From Astrobacterium formosum (GTDB lineage: Bacteria > Pseudomonadota > Alphaproteobacteria > Rhizobiales > Xanthobacteraceae), in the NCBI GenBank assembly GCA_030848545.1, contig JAVDCA010000002.1:341788-405787 (forward strand): a stretch of DNA of 64,000 nucleotides. The letters are read 5' to 3'. Position 1 is the first letter of the stretch; every line of letters starts with the position of its first letter. The position numbers were made by a program, and so were the translations under genes. This document shows positions 52,812-62,759 of the stretch, one piece after another. Below the pieces are notes generated by a model, which did no database searches, was not told where the DNA came from, and worked only from the letters and a program-made list of their open reading frames with translations.

Positions 52812-55226
52812 TCAGGCCCGCAGCACGCCGCCGGTCTTCTTGGTCACCTCGGCGACGATCTTCTGCGCCACCGCCTCGATCTCGTCGTCCGTCATGGTCT
52901 TGTCGCGCGGCTGCAACGTCACCGCGATGGCGATGGACTTCTTGTCGGGGTCGATGCCCTTGCCCTCGTAGACGTCGAACACCGTGACGTTGTTGATCAG
53001 TTTGCGATCGGCCGATTGCGCCGCCCGCACCAGATCGGCGGCCTTGATGGAGCGGCCGACCACGAAGGCGAAGTCGCGGTCGACCGGATGGAAGGCGGCC
53101 AGATCGAGGGCCGGCTTGGCGCGGGTCGCCTTGGGCTTGGGGTCGGGGATGCGTTCGAGGATGACCTCAAAGGCGACCAGCGGCCCTTCGGCGCCCAGAA
53201 GCTCCAGCGCCTTGGGATGCAGTTCGCCGAAATGGCCGAGCACGTGCGGTCCGATCTGGATGGTGCCCGAGCGTCCCGGATGCAGCCAGGCCGGCCCGCC
53301 CGGCACCACCTGCAGGGCTTGTGGCGGCGCGCCGGCCGCGATGAGGATCGCGAAGGCGTCGCCCTTGGCGTCGAAGGCGTCGACCGGCTGGCTGGCGTTC
53401 GACCAATGCCGGCCGATGCCGCTCGCCTTGGCGAGTTCGCGGCGCACGCCGGTGGCGGCGGTGAACTGGTCCTCCGGCCGGTCGCCGCGGAACACCTGGC
53501 CGACTTCGAACAGGGCGACGTCGGCGAAGCCGCGATCGGCGTTCTTTTGCGCCGCCGCCACCAGGCCGGGCACGAGGCTCGGACGCATGTCCGAGAGGTC
53601 GACCGCGATCGGATTGGCGAGGGATAGTTCACGCTGGCCGCCGCCGAACAGCTCGGCCTTGGGCTTCGAAATGAACGACCACGTCACCGCTTCCACCATG
53701 CCGCGGGCGGCCGCCGCGCGCTTGGCCTTGCGGGTGCGGTTCTGCAGCGGCGTCAGCACGGCGCGCAGGGCGGCCTCTCCGCGCGGGAACGGCGTCGCCG
53801 GCACGCGATCGACCCCGATGATGCGCACCACTTCCTCGACCAGATCGGCCTTGCCCTCCACGTCGGCGCGCCATGACGGCACCGCGACCTTCCAGTCCCG
53901 GCCGGCGCCGGCGGTGAAAAAGCCGAGATGGCCGAGGACGCGTTTGACCTCCGACTCCCGGACCTGGACGCCGGCGAGGCGAGCGAGTTCGTCGAGGGGG
54001 AATTCGATCATGTGGTCCTTGATGGGGGCCTCGCCCGCGACGGTGATCTCCGAAGCCGTGCCGCCGCAGATGTCGAGGACCATCTTGGTGGCGAGCTCGA
54101 GCCCCGGCACCATGAAGGCCGGATCGACGCCGCGCTCGAAGCGATAGCGGGCGTCGGAGTTGATCGACAGCCTGCGGCCGGTCTGGGCGACGTTGACCGG
54201 CTCCCACAGGGCCGATTCGATCAGAACATCGGTGGTCTCGGCCGAGCAGCCCGAAGCCTCGCCGCCCATGATGCCGGCCAGCGATTCGACGCCGTTCTCG
54301 TCGGCGATGACGCAGATCGATTCATCAAGCCCATAGGTCTTGCCGTCGAGCGCGACCAGGCTTTCGCCGCTGCGGCCGCGGCGGACCGTGAGGTTGCCCT
54401 TGACCTTGGCGGCGTCGAACACGTGCAGGGGCCGGGCGCGGTCGTAGGTCATGTAATTGGTGATGTCGACCAGCGCGTTGATGGGGCGAAGCCCGATCGC
54501 GATGAGGCGGCGCTGCATCCATTCGGGCGACGGCCCGTTCTTGACGCCGCGCACGAGGCGAAGCGCGAAGGCCGGGCACAAGGACGGCGTATCGCCGAAG
54601 TCGAGCTTGACCGAAACCGGGCAGGGGAATTCGCCCCGGATGGGCTTCGGTACCGGATTGATGAACTTGCCCATGTCGGCGGCGGCGAGGTCGCGGGCGA
54701 TGCCGTTGACGCCGGTGCAGTCGGCACGGTTGGGCGTCAGATTGATGTCGATGACGGGATCGTCGAGGCCGGCCCAGGTCGCATAGGGGGTGCCCACGGG
54801 CGCGTCGGCGGCGAGTTCGATGATGCCGTCGTGGTCGTCGGAAATGCCGATCTCGTCACCCGAGCACAGCATGCCGCGAGATTCGACGCCGCGAATAGTG
54901 CCGATGGACAGCGTGATGTTCTTGCCCGGAATGAAGGTGCCGGGCGGCGAGAACACGCCGACCAGACCGGTGCGTGCATTGGGCGCGCCGCACACGACCT
55001 GGATCGGATTGCCGTCGCCGGTATCGACCATGCACACGCGCAGGCGATCGGCGTTGGGGTGCTGCTTGGCGTCGACGACGCGGGCGATGACGAAGGGCGC
55101 CAAGGCCTTGGCCTTGTCTTCGAGGCTTTCGACCTCGAGCCCGATCATGGTGAGCTTGTCGACGATCTTGTCCAGGGGCTCGTCGGTGTCGAGATGCTCT
55201 TTGAGCCAGGAGAGGGTGAATTTCAT
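52812..55226 (-). CDS. pheT: Phenylalanyl-tRNA synthetase beta subunit
   Basis: 804-residue subunit: N-terminal tRNA-binding OB domain (about 40-150), B3/B4 editing domain (about 210-385), B5 domain, catalytic-like core, and the C-terminal FDX-ACB anticodon-binding domain (about 710-804, ending [15 protein letters not shown]). It forms the alpha2-beta2 enzyme with PheS. Only 5 bp separate its ATG from the TAA of the inserted DUF559 gene, so its translation may depend on that gene's ribosomes; a weak GAGTAAG lies ahead of the ATG. Confidence 0.97.
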   Translation of the reverse strand: MKFTLSWLKEHLDTDEPLDKIVDKLTMIGLEVESLEDKAKALAPFVIARVVDAKQHPNADRLRVCMVDTGDGNPIQVVCGAPNARTGLVGVFSPPGTFIPGKNITLSIGTIRGVESRGMLCSGDEIGISDDHDGIIELAADAPVGTPYATWAGLDDPVIDINLTPNRADCTGVNGIARDLAAADMGKFINPVPKPIRGEFPCPVSVKLDFGDTPSLCPAFALRLVRGVKNGPSPEWMQRRLIAIGLRPINALVDITNYMTYDRARPLHVFDAAKVKGNLTVRRGRSGESLVALDGKTYGLDESICVIADENGVESLAGIMGGEASGCSAETTDVLIESALWEPVNVAQTGRRLSINSDARYRFERGVDPAFMVPGLELATKMVLDICGGTASEITVAGEAPIKDHMIEFPLDELARLAGVQVRESEVKRVLGHLGFFTAGAGRDWKVAVPSWRADVEGKADLVEEVVRIIGVDRVPATPFPRGEAALRAVLTPLQNRTRKAKRAAAARGMVEAVTWSFISKPKAELFGGGQRELSLANPIAVDLSDMRPSLVPGLVAAAQKNADRGFADVALFEVGQVFRGDRPEDQFTAATGVRRELAKASGIGRHWSNASQPVDAFDAKGDAFAILIAAGAPPQALQVVPGGPAWLHPGRSGTIQIGPHVLGHFGELHPKALELLGAEGPLVAFEVILERIPDPKPKATRAKPALDLAAFHPVDRDFAFVVGRSIKAADLVRAAQSADRKLINNVTVFDVYEGKGIDPDKKSIAIAVTLQPRDKTMTDDEIEAVAQKIVAEVTKKTGGVLRA

Positions 55227-55231
55227 GATTC

Positions 55232-55663
55232 TTACTCGCTCGGCCTCGCACTCCCTCCCCCGCTTGCGGGGGAGGGTGGGGAGGGGGCTTCTTCGATGGC
55301 GATGGCAATGGTTTCGAGAACGCCCTGTCGATTTGTCAGGACGTCGTGATTGCTGAAGCGAAGAACACGAAAGCCTTTCGATGCGAGAAAGATCGTGCGT
55401 CGCGCATCGCGCGCTTCATGGGCGGATTCGAAATGCTGGCCGCCATCAAGTTCGATGATCAGCTTGGCGGCATGACAGACGAAGTCGGCAATGTAAGGCC
55501 CAATCGGCGTCTGGCGGCGAAAGCTCGCGCCATGCAGCCGATGGGCGCGTAGCATTGTCCAGAGCTTGCGCTCGGCGTCCGTGAGTTCATGGCGCAATGC
55601 CTTGGCGCGCGTACGAGCCCTTGTGGTCACGTGCCATGTTGGCTTGTCGGCGTTTTCCCCCAT
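55232..55663 (-). CDS. DUF559 (VSR/REase-fold) endonuclease-domain protein within the pheS-pheT junction
   Basis: 143 residues of a DUF559 domain (about 20-115): [17 protein letters not shown] (about 19-35), [20 protein letters not shown], and the nuclease-like [10 protein letters not shown] (about 77-87) that fits the PD-(D/E)xK/VSR fold; [20 protein letters not shown] follows. The last codons (about 127-143) are translated from a hairpin repeat ([11 protein letters not shown]). The gene sits between pheS and pheT with inverted copies of that repeat on each side. Activity and target are unknown. Confidence 0.88.
   Translation of the reverse strand: MGENADKPTWHVTTRARTRAKALRHELTDAERKLWTMLRAHRLHGASFRRQTPIGPYIADFVCHAAKLIIELDGGQHFESAHEARDARRTIFLASKGFRVLRFSNHDVLTNRQGVLETIAIAIEEAPSPPSPASGGGSARPSE
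55251..55287. repeat. Hairpin repeat, copy A (within DUF559 3' end)
   Basis: CTCCCTCCCCCGCTTGCGGGGGAGGGTGGGGAGGGGG. Direct orientation. Confidence 0.9.
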
Positions 55664-55684
55664 GAGCGCCTCCGGATGGGACCT

Positions 55685-55721
55685 GCCCCCTCCCCAACCC
55701 TCCCCCGCAAGCGGGGGAGGG
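55685..55721. repeat. Hairpin repeat, copy B (inverted)
   Basis: CCCCCTCCCCAACCCTCCCCCGCAAGCGGGGGAGGGAG: reverse complement of copy A apart from one extra base. Copies A and B bracket the DUF559 gene. Confidence 0.9.
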
Positions 55722-55776
55722 AGTGCGCCCAGGTATGCCGCAAATTTTTCGACGATGACAGACGTAGCCAAGAGCT

Positions 55777-55819
55777 CTTCCCTCCCCCGCTTGCGGGGGA
55801 GGGGTAGGGAGGGGGCTTC
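55777..55819. repeat. Hairpin repeat, copy C (direct)
   Basis: CTTCCCTCCCCCGCTTGCGGGGGAGGGGTAGGGAGGGGGC, followed by CTTCTTTCG as copy A is followed by CTTCTTCG. Between pheS and copy B. Confidence 0.9.
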
Positions 55820-55839
55820 TTTCGGCGCGAATTGCAGCA

Positions 55840-56922
55840 TCACGCGCTCAATCCCCCCGCAAGCGTCGGCAGGTCGAGCGGGCGGAAGCCGTAATGGCTG
55901 AGCCAGCGCACGTCGGCTTCGAAGAAGGCGCGCAGGTCGTTCATGCCGTATTTGAGCATGGCGATGCGGTCGATCCCCATGCCCCAGGCAAAGCCCTGGT
56001 ACTCGTCGGGATCGATGCCGCAGTTCTTGAGTACGTTGGGATGCACCATGCCGCAGCCGAGAATCTCCAGCCAGTCCTCGCCCTCGCCGAATCTGATCTC
56101 GCCCTTGTCGCGCCGGCACTGGATGTCGACCTCCATGGACGGCTCGGTGAACGGGAAGAACGACGGCCGGAAGCGCATCTTGACGTTGTCGACCTCGAAG
56201 AAGGCCTTGCAGAATTCTTCCAGGATCCACTTCAGGTGACCGAGATGGGATTGCTTGTCGATGACGAGGCCCTCGACCTGGTGGAACATGGGCGTGTGGG
56301 TCTGGTCACTGTCGCACCGATAGGTGCGGCCCGGGCAGATGACGCGGATCGGTGGTGCCTTTGCCAGCATGGTACGCACCTGCACGGGCGAGGTGTGGGT
56401 GCGTAGCAGGAGCCGCGAGCCGTCCGGCTTCGGGTTGAAGAAGAACGTGTCGTGCATCTCCCGGGCCGGATGGCCGACGGGGAAGTTGAGCCTGGTGAAG
56501 TTGTAGTCGTCGGTCTCGATATCGGGACCTTCGGCGACCGCAAAGCCCATCTCGGCGAAGATCGCCGTCAACTCGTCGATCACCTGGCTGATGGGATGGA
56601 CGCGGCCGGTCTCGGTCGGGGCTTCGCGCACCGGCAACGTGACGTCGACGGTCTCGCTGTTGAGGCGGGCGTTCAGGGCGGCGTCCTTGAGGGCTTCGCG
56701 GCGGGCGGCGATCGCCGCCGTCACACGGTCCTTGAGGCCGTTGATCTTCGGGCCTTCGGTTCTGCGCTCCTCGGGCGACATCTTGCCGAGGGTGGCGAGC
56801 AGGGCCGAGATCGAACCCTTCTTGCCGAGCGCTCCGACGCGGACCGCCTCGAGGCTGGCCTCGTCGCCGGCGGACGCGACGGCGCTGACGATGTCCTGTT
56901 CGAGTGTTTCGATGTCCGACAT
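55840..56922 (-). CDS. pheS: Phenylalanyl-tRNA synthetase alpha subunit
   Basis: 360-residue class II catalytic subunit. The N-terminal coiled coil (about 1-85) binds tRNA; the catalytic core shows motif 2, [25 protein letters not shown] region (about 248-275), and the motif 3 [20 protein letters not shown] (about 310-329) with the ATP-binding Arg. It loads phenylalanine on tRNA-Phe with PheT. 23 bp after the small membrane-protein gene upstream. Confidence 0.96.
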   Translation of the reverse strand: MSDIETLEQDIVSAVASAGDEASLEAVRVGALGKKGSISALLATLGKMSPEERRTEGPKINGLKDRVTAAIAARREALKDAALNARLNSETVDVTLPVREAPTETGRVHPISQVIDELTAIFAEMGFAVAEGPDIETDDYNFTRLNFPVGHPAREMHDTFFFNPKPDGSRLLLRTHTSPVQVRTMLAKAPPIRVICPGRTYRCDSDQTHTPMFHQVEGLVIDKQSHLGHLKWILEEFCKAFFEVDNVKMRFRPSFFPFTEPSMEVDIQCRRDKGEIRFGEGEDWLEILGCGMVHPNVLKNCGIDPDEYQGFAWGMGIDRIAMLKYGMNDLRAFFEADVRWLSHYGFRPLDLPTLAGGLSA

Positions 56923-56945
56923 GGGTGTTCTCGGGGTTGGCGCCG

Positions 56946-57569
56946 TCAGCTTTTCGCTTGGGCGATACGATACTGGGCGATGCGATAGGTGAGGATGCGT
57001 TGGATGCGTCGCGGATCGCCGTCGACGAGGTCGAGATCGAGGATCAGCGGCGGTGTGCCATCGATCGCGCCGCCCACTGCGCCGTCGACGGTGAGCCGGA
57101 CGATGGACGTCCCGGCCCGGCCGAGCAGGCGGGACGCGCGATCGTAGGTCGCCTGCACGAAGGCGGCAATGAACCCGGCCGGCGGCGAGGGGGCGATCGA
57201 GCCGATGTCCGCGTAGGCGAGACTGCGTGCCGGAACCCCGGCCGCGAACTCGCGCTCGCGCAGGACGAGTGGCGCGGTGACGTCGATGTCGGCGAGCCGG
57301 TGCGACAGGAAGCTCAAGATGCGCATGCTCAGAAGCACCAGGAGGGCGCCGCCCGCCGCGATGATCCCGGCCTCGCCGTTGTCATGCGGCAGCCGGCCCA
57401 GATCGGCCGCATAGATGCGCGAGGCGTGCCAGGCGGTCAGGCCGGCCGCCGACAGCATGGCGGCGAATGTGACGGTGCGGGCGCGCACGATTCGCTCCGG
57501 GGCGGCCGCGAACACCATCGTGCCGCGCCGTTCGGTTTCGCCAAGATCGGCGAAATCATCGTTGGTCAA
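56946..57569 (-). CDS. Small two-helix membrane protein of unknown function
   Basis: About 207 residues with two hydrophobic helices (about 30-55 and 70-92), a C-terminal soluble part with [18 protein letters not shown]. No family I recognise. I prefer a TTG at 57569, behind GGAG, since [15 protein letters not shown] looks coding; an ATG at 57521 would give 191 residues. It lies between rplT and pheS on the same strand, 23 bp before pheS, and could be cotranscribed with it. Confidence 0.62.
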   Translation of the reverse strand: MTNDDFADLGETERRGTMVFAAAPERIVRARTVTFAAMLSAAGLTAWHASRIYAADLGRLPHDNGEAGIIAAGGALLVLLSMRILSFLSHRLADIDVTAPLVLREREFAAGVPARSLAYADIGSIAPSPPAGFIAAFVQATYDRASRLLGRAGTSIVRLTVDGAVGGAIDGTPPLILDLDLVDGDPRRIQRILTYRIAQYRIAQAKS

Positions 57570-57712
57570 TCCGCTCCAGGAACCAGACGACACGGCTTTG
57601 GTCCACCCGAATGGGGTCAGTGCAACATGTGTCCAACGCGAAATGCCTGCCAGGGGCGTGGCCGCCCGGCAGGCACGAAGTCCAAGGAACGAGGGAAGGC
57701 GTCGCGGCCCGT

Positions 57713-58072
57713 TCAGGCCGCCAGTGCCGCCTTGGCTCGCTCGACGATGGCCTGGAAGGCCGCCGGCTCGCGGATGGCGAGGTCGGACAGCACTTTGCGA
57801 TCCACCGTGACCCCGGCCTTGCCGAGGCCGTCGATAAATCGACTGTAGGTCAGATCGAACGCCCGCACCGCCGCATTGAGGCGCTGGATCCACAACGCCC
57901 GGAAGGTGCGCTTCTTGTTCTTGCGGTCGCGGAACGCGTACTGGTTGGCCTTCTCGACCGCCTGCTTGGCGACCCGGATCGTGTTCTTGCGCCGGCCGTA
58001 ATAGCCCTTGGCGGCCTTGAACACCTTCTTGTGCTTGGCATGGGCAGTGACGCCACGTTTGACGCGAGCCAT
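57713..58072 (-). CDS. rplT: 50S ribosomal protein L20
   Basis: 119 residues, full length. Arg/Lys-rich and typical: [19 protein letters not shown], then [20 protein letters not shown] and [21 protein letters not shown]20 is an assembly protein of the large subunit and often represses the rpmI-rplT operon by binding its mRNA. Follows rpmI by 72 bp. Confidence 0.98.
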   Translation of the reverse strand: MARVKRGVTAHAKHKKVFKAAKGYYGRRKNTIRVAKQAVEKANQYAFRDRKNKKRTFRALWIQRLNAAVRAFDLTYSRFIDGLGKAGVTVDRKVLSDLAIREPAAFQAIVERAKAALAA

Positions 58073-58144
58073 GGCTGATCTCCTAAAATCGTGTCGTATC
58101 GAATTTTTCGCGAATGGCCGCCGTGCCGGCGGCCTCTAGGGCAA

Positions 58145-58345
58145 TCAGCCGTTGGGCAGCCAATATTGCTTGATGCGCTCGCCGTCGGTCTTGAACATGG
58201 CCTCGGTGCCGCGCAGCTGGCGAATCTGCTTCTTGGTGCGCTTGATCATGCCGTGGCGCTTGCCCTTTTGGGCATACATGACCTTGCCGGTCCCGGTGAT
58301 CTTGAAGCGCTTTTTGGCGCCCGATTTGGTCTTCAACTTGGGCAT
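58145..58345 (-). CDS. rpmI: 50S ribosomal protein L35
   Basis: 66 residues, typical: [20 protein letters not shown], then [18 protein letters not shown] and a C-terminal [12 protein letters not shown] at 58345 behind GGAGAG. Upstream of rplT as in most bacteria; separated from infC by a 336-bp gap containing a terminator. Confidence 0.97.
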   Translation of the reverse strand: MPKLKTKSGAKKRFKITGTGKVMYAQKGKRHGMIKRTKKQIRQLRGTEAMFKTDGERIKQYWLPNG

Positions 58346-58681
58346 TTGGCTCTCCTTTCGCCGGCCGACCGCAGGCGAAAAACGCCCCGGCGCGCCGTCA
58401 TTGCTCACGATCGAGCGGTTGTGCCGTACCTGAAGGGTGTCGAGCACAATATCGCCGCCACGGCAGCCCTTTAGCCGGGCGGCGGAAGGCCGGCGTTATG
58501 GCAGACAGGATGCCAAATGGCAACATGGGCGCGCCAACCCGGTGTTGCGGCCCGATTCCCGCTCCCGCATGTGGGGCTGTGGCCGGCGCGATGCCTGGCG
58601 CGGCACTCCGGCACCGCCTGAACGAAAAGACCCGCGACCGGCCGGGTCGCGGGCTTTTGCAATCGTTCGAGCAAAAACAGT
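58346..58681. promoter_or_regulatory. infC-rpmI intergenic region with terminator
   Basis: 336 bp. It holds the terminator at 58631-58653 and the presumed rpmI-rplT promoter and L20-control leader. I see no further clear element; open frames here are short and unlike known proteins. Confidence 0.6.
58631..58653 (-). terminator. Rho-independent terminator after infC
   Basis: 9-bp stem CCCGCGACC / GGTCGCGGG with loop GGCCG; on the minus strand it is followed by TCTTTTC, on the plus strand by CTTTT. Placed 29 bp after the infC stop, so infC is probably largely separated from rpmI-rplT. Confidence 0.7.
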
Positions 58682-59221
58682 TCAGCGCGGCGCCAGCACC
58701 ATGATCATCTGTCGGCCCTCGAACTTGGCCTCCTGCTCGACCTTGGCGAGTTCCCCCACGTCGGTCTTGAGCCGGTCCAAAAGCTTGGTGCCGAGTTCCT
58801 GGTGGGCCATTTCACGCCCGCGGAAGCGCAACGTCACCTTGACCTTGTCGCCTTCCTCGAAGAAGCGCAGCATCGAGCGCATCTTCACGTCGTAGTCGTG
58901 GTCGTCGATCATGGGCCGGAATTTGACTTCCTTGACCTCGACCACCTTCTGGCGCTTGCGGGCCTCGGCCGCCTTCTTCTGCTCCTGATACTTGAACTTG
59001 CCGTAATCGAGCAGCTTGCAGACCGGCGGCGTCGCATTGGGGGCGATCTCGACAAGATCAAGCCCGGCCTCCTGGGCCATGACGATCGCTTCCGCGACCG
59101 TGACGGTGCCTTTGTTGGCTCCGTCCTTGTCGATCAGATGAATTTCGCGAGCGCGAATCTCCTCGTTGATGCGCGGGCCGTCCTTTTGGACGGGGGGCGC
59201 GGCGCGTGACGGTCGACGAAT
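58682..59221 (-). CDS. infC: Translation initiation factor IF-3, with an AUU start codon
   Basis: 179 residues if translation starts at the ATT at 59221 ([20 protein letters not shown] follows), matching rhizobial IF-3 N-termini; an AGGAGAG ribosome site lies upstream. An internal ATG at 59080 would lose the N-terminal domain. Domains: N-terminal (about 15-85, [17 protein letters not shown]), linker, and C-terminal (about 95-179, [18 protein letters not shown]). AUU starts let IF-3 repress its own translation, a conserved control. Confidence 0.93.
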   Translation of the reverse strand: MRRPSRAAPPVQKDGPRINEEIRAREIHLIDKDGANKGTVTVAEAIVMAQEAGLDLVEIAPNATPPVCKLLDYGKFKYQEQKKAAEARKRQKVVEVKEVKFRPMIDDHDYDVKMRSMLRFFEEGDKVKVTLRFRGREMAHQELGTKLLDRLKTDVGELAKVEQEAKFEGRQMIMVLAPR

Positions 59222-59426
59222 GGCGAAGCTCTCCTCTGTCGTTTCAACGGTCTTTCACAGTCCGCCCGGGCGGCATCCTCGGCAATGGGGACGGCACGTC
59301 CGGGCGCACGGCTACTCGAAGCGGCAGAGAATCCGTACAAACCGGCGGCAAGTCAACGGGATTGCGGCAGAAAAACGCGGGCCGGGGCATTGTCCAGCCG
59401 CTTCCCGCCACCCCGGGCGGGCTGGG

Positions 59427-60656
59427 CTAGAACCTCTTGCGGGGGGCCAGCACCGCCGCATAGGCGGCAAGCATCTCCTCCGCGACCCGGCTGCGGTTGC
59501 AGCGGGCGAGCACCCATTCGCGGCCGCGCCGGCCGATGGCCGAGCGCTCCGGTTCCGCCATGGCGAACAGGCGCATCAACGCGAAGGCGAGGTCGTCGGC
59601 ATCACCGGCGGCGAAACGCAGGCCGGTCATGCGGTCTTCAGGCACCGCCGGCGGGGTCAGCACGATGTCGGTGCCGGCGGCAAGATCGGACACCAATACC
59701 GGCCGCGCCATGGCGAGACTTTCCAGGATCGAGCGTTGCAGGCCCTCCGGCTGCACCGCCGCCGACACCACCACGTCGGCGGCCGCATAGGCGGCCGGCA
59801 TGTCGTCGGTGGGGCCCGCCATGCGGACGATATCGGCCGTCCCGGTGGAGAGCACGAGATCCCACAATTCGCCAGTGTAGCGGCTGCGACCCTGATCCTC
59901 GCCGGCGAACACGAACAGCACGTCCTGGCGCCCCATGGTCTTGAGGCGCTCGGCGGCGCGCACCACCACGTGATGGCCCTTGCGACGCAGCATGCGGCCG
60001 GCGACCAGGACCACCTCGGTACCGGCGGGCACGCCCCAGGCGGCGCGCATCTTCTCGATGCGCTCGGCCGTCAGCGCGCCCGGATCGAACAGGTCGAAAT
60101 CCACCGCCGGCGGAATGACGGCGATTCGCGCCCGCGGCGTGCAGTGGCGTTCGACGATCAGGTCGGCGATCTGCTCGCTCACCGCAACGACGCGGTCGCC
60201 GCGCGCCATGACGCTGTTGTAGCCGTGCTTGAACAGGTTCTGCTCGCGGAAGCCCTTGTACCAGCTGGTCAGGAACGGAACGCCGGCGCCGCGCGCCGCC
60301 GCGAAGGCGCTCCACGCCGCCGCCCGGCCATGGGCGTGAACGGCGGCGATGCCGCGGCGGCGAATGAGAGCGAGCAGGAAGGCGGCGTTGCGTGCCGTCG
60401 TCAGCGGATTGCGGCTCGCCATGTCGCGCCGGATGCATTCGATGCCGGCCCGCGCGAGCTCGGCTTCCAGCCGTCCGCCCGCCGACACCACCACGGGAAT
60501 GTGCCCGGCGCGTGCGAGCATGACAGCGAGGTCGGCCGCCCCCTCGTCGGCGGCGCCGACGTCGAGGGTCGGCACGGCGATCAGAACTCTCATGGGAAAT
60601 GGACCGGCCGCATTCTCGTTCGCCACCACGGGCGCGTCTGTTGGCGTCGCGGCCAT
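59427..60656 (-). CDS. Family 4 glycosyltransferase
   Basis: 409 residues. Two Rossmann-like lobes: N-terminal MRVLIAVPTLDVGAADEGAA (about 22-40) and C-terminal VVLVAGRMLRRKGHHVVVRA (about 220), with the EGLQRSILESLAMARPVL motif (about 312-330) typical of GT4, where the E-x7-E pair binds the nucleotide sugar. The substrate is not predictable. It is probably part of lipopolysaccharide or exopolysaccharide synthesis. Start uncertain between ATG 60656 and 60593. Confidence 0.88.
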   Translation of the reverse strand: MAATPTDAPVVANENAAGPFPMRVLIAVPTLDVGAADEGAADLAVMLARAGHIPVVVSAGGRLEAELARAGIECIRRDMASRNPLTTARNAAFLLALIRRRGIAAVHAHGRAAAWSAFAAARGAGVPFLTSWYKGFREQNLFKHGYNSVMARGDRVVAVSEQIADLIVERHCTPRARIAVIPPAVDFDLFDPGALTAERIEKMRAAWGVPAGTEVVLVAGRMLRRKGHHVVVRAAERLKTMGRQDVLFVFAGEDQGRSRYTGELWDLVLSTGTADIVRMAGPTDDMPAAYAAADVVVSAAVQPEGLQRSILESLAMARPVLVSDLAAGTDIVLTPPAVPEDRMTGLRFAAGDADDLAFALMRLFAMAEPERSAIGRRGREWVLARCNRSRVAEEMLAAYAAVLAPRKRF

Positions 60657-61041
60657 GTCGTCGAACGAAGCCGCACGCGATCTCGGGACCACCAGGTTCT
60701 CCAAATTATCCGGCGCGATCGCGTCACGTTTCTCGTGCCGGAGATATTCGCGTGCCGGAGATAAGGTCGTCCGCGGCGACGCGGCGTTCGGCAGGACGCG
60801 GCGTGGGGCCTCATATTCAGGGTCCCGACGCGGTTTGCAAGGGGGGTGATATGGGGGGTGATATGGGGGCGATATCAGGATCGAGACGGCTCGACGCCGG
60901 ACCACAACCACGGCGCGGCCTTGACGGGATTCATGTACCGTGCCGGCAACGGATCGATGTCGGCGCGCGGACATTTTCCCTTGCATGCGGCGGCGTTTCG
61001 GCCGATGCGGGCTTGTACGGATCAATTCGGAATCTTGCATC
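60657..61041. promoter_or_regulatory. 385-bp divergent intergenic region with G-rich tandem repeat
   Basis: Between the glycosyltransferase and hydrolase genes. It contains GGGGGGTGATAT twice then GGGGGCGATAT (60841-60875), a three-copy 12-bp tandem repeat. No convincing gene. Confidence 0.6.
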
Positions 61042-61809
61042 ATGAATGAGGCGCCGCAACGCATCGAGGTCGGAACGGGAGCCGACGCGCGAACCATCGC
61101 GGTGCGCGCCCAGGCCGGAGAGCCGCCCGCGATCCTGTGGTTGGGAGGCTTTCGCTCCGACATGAAGGGCAACAAGGCGCAAGCCGTCGCTGCCTGGGCG
61201 GAGGCCCGCGGACGCGCCTGCGTGCGCTTCGACTATTCGGGTCACGGCGAATCCAGCGGCGACTTCACGACCGGCACCATCGGGCGCTGGCTCGACGACA
61301 GCGTCGCGGTGTTCGAGACCTTCTGCCGCGGACCGCAGATCCTGGTGGGTTCCTCCATGGGGGGCTGGATCGCGCTTCTCCTGGCGCGCGAACTGCGCCG
61401 CCGCGCCGTGCCGGCAGATCTCGCCGGCATGGTGCTGATCGCGCCGGCGGTCGATTTCACGGAAGCGCTGATGTGGAAGCGCCTGCCGCCGGACGCCAAA
61501 CGCGATCTCGCCGAAAAGGGCGTGTGGATGCGCCCGTCGCAATACGACGAGGAGGGTTATCCGATCACCCGCGCCCTGATCGAGGACGGCCGCCGCCATC
61601 TCCTGCTCGGCGGCCTGATCGAGACCGGTTGCCCGGTGCGCATCCTGCAAGGCGTCGTCGACGACAGCGTGCCGTGGCAGCATGCCGTCGAACTGACGTC
61701 GCGTCTCGCCCAGGACGACGTGGTGCTCACCATGGTCAAGGACGGCGACCACCGCCTGTCGCGGCCTGAGGACATCGAGCGCATGCTGGCCGCGATCGCG
61801 GAGTTCTGA
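61042..61809 (+). CDS. Alpha/beta hydrolase
   Basis: 255 residues. Fold landmarks: WLGGFRSDMKGNKA (oxyanion-hole loop, about 33-46), the strand-3 VRFDYSGHGESSG (about 62-74), nucleophile Ser in VGSSMGGW (about 105-112), Asp in VDDSVPW (about 213), and His in KDGDHRLS (about 236). Ser-Asp-His triad complete. Resembles ABHD10-like or cinnamoyl-ester hydrolases; substrate unknown. The ATG at 61042 begins the family alignment. Confidence 0.88.
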   Translation: MNEAPQRIEVGTGADARTIAVRAQAGEPPAILWLGGFRSDMKGNKAQAVAAWAEARGRACVRFDYSGHGESSGDFTTGTIGRWLDDSVAVFETFCRGPQILVGSSMGGWIALLLARELRRRAVPADLAGMVLIAPAVDFTEALMWKRLPPDAKRDLAEKGVWMRPSQYDEEGYPITRALIEDGRRHLLLGGLIETGCPVRILQGVVDDSVPWQHAVELTSRLAQDDVVLTMVKDGDHRLSRPEDIERMLAAIAEF

Positions 61810-61813
61810 TCGA

Positions 61814-61849
61814 CATTCCGGGTTCGGCCTTCGGCCGCCCCGGAATGAC
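61814..61849. repeat. Half copy of the CATTCCGGGG palindromic repeat
   Basis: CATTCCGGGTTCGGCCTTCGGCCGCCCCGGAATGACC after the hydrolase gene: the right half of the 42728-42828 element. Confidence 0.75.
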
Positions 61850-61859
61850 CTGCTCGGGG

Positions 61860-62759
61860 TTACGCGCTGGCGGCCCGCCTCTCCTCGTCGAGCGCCAGCA
61901 GTCCCTCGCGATAGGTCGGGTAGCGTAGCGTCACGCCCAAGACGCGCTTCAAGGCGTCGTTCTTCACCCGCTTGCATTCGCCGTAAAAGCTCAGCCCCAT
62001 GGGGGAGAGGGTTTTGCTCGCTTCCACGAACGAAATTGCCGGCGGCGGCTCGATGCCCATGAGGCGGGCCGCGAACACGATGGGGTCGCCGGGCGCCGAC
62101 GGTTCGTCGTCGACGACGTTGAAGGCGCCGTCGGCCTTGAACCTGATGGCGGCGTCGATCGCCTGGGCGATGTCGCCCACATGGATGCGGTTGAACACCT
62201 GGCCCGGCTTGTCGATACGGCGCGCCTGGCCGCGTTCGAGATTGACGAGGGCGTTCTGGCCCGGGCCATAGATGCCGGCAAGGCGCAGCAGCGCCACCGG
62301 CGTTTCGCGCTTTTCGCCGATCGCGCGCCACGCGGTCTCGGCGTCGATGCGGGCGCGGTTGCGCGCCGACACCGGCCGCAGCGCCGCGCCCTCGTCGATC
62401 CAGGCGCCGCCGTGATCGCCGTAGACCCCGACGGTGGACAGATAAACCACCGAGGCGAGACGTGGCGCCTGCGCGATCACCTCGCCGAGCACGGCGAGGA
62501 CCGGATCGCCGTCGTCGCCCGGTGCCGCCGAGATCAGCAAGGTGTCGGCGCGCGCGATCGCCGCCACCATGTGGTCGCAGACGGCCGTGCCGTCGAACCG
62601 GATCATCTCGACGCGGGCGCCGGCGAAGCGGCTCGCCGCCAGGCCGGCGACGTCCTCGTCGGTGCGGGCGGTGCCGGCGATGTGGGTGAATCCCGCCCCG
62701 TAGTCGGACACGAATTGCCGGGCGCAGTAGCCCAGCCCGATGCACAGGAGTGTGCTCAT
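61860..62759 (-). CDS. NAD-dependent epimerase/dehydratase-like (extended SDR) protein
   Basis: 299 residues. N-terminal [20 protein letters not shown] (glycine motif GLGYCA), then [15 protein letters not shown] (about 113-127) and [15 protein letters not shown] (about 167). The SDR YxxxK appears replaced by an [13 protein letters not shown] segment, so it may be a non-catalytic or atypical member (SDR family a5-like, related to YeeZ). The start at 62759 overlaps the queG stop (ATGA), so the two are coupled. Confidence 0.82.
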   Translation of the reverse strand: MSTLLCIGLGYCARQFVSDYGAGFTHIAGTARTDEDVAGLAASRFAGARVEMIRFDGTAVCDHMVAAIARADTLLISAAPGDDGDPVLAVLGEVIAQAPRLASVVYLSTVGVYGDHGGAWIDEGAALRPVSARNRARIDAETAWRAIGEKRETPVALLRLAGIYGPGQNALVNLERGQARRIDKPGQVFNRIHVGDIAQAIDAAIRFKADGAFNVVDDEPSAPGDPIVFAARLMGIEPPPAISFVEASKTLSPMGLSFYGECKRVKNDALKRVLGVTLRYPTYREGLLALDEERRAASA

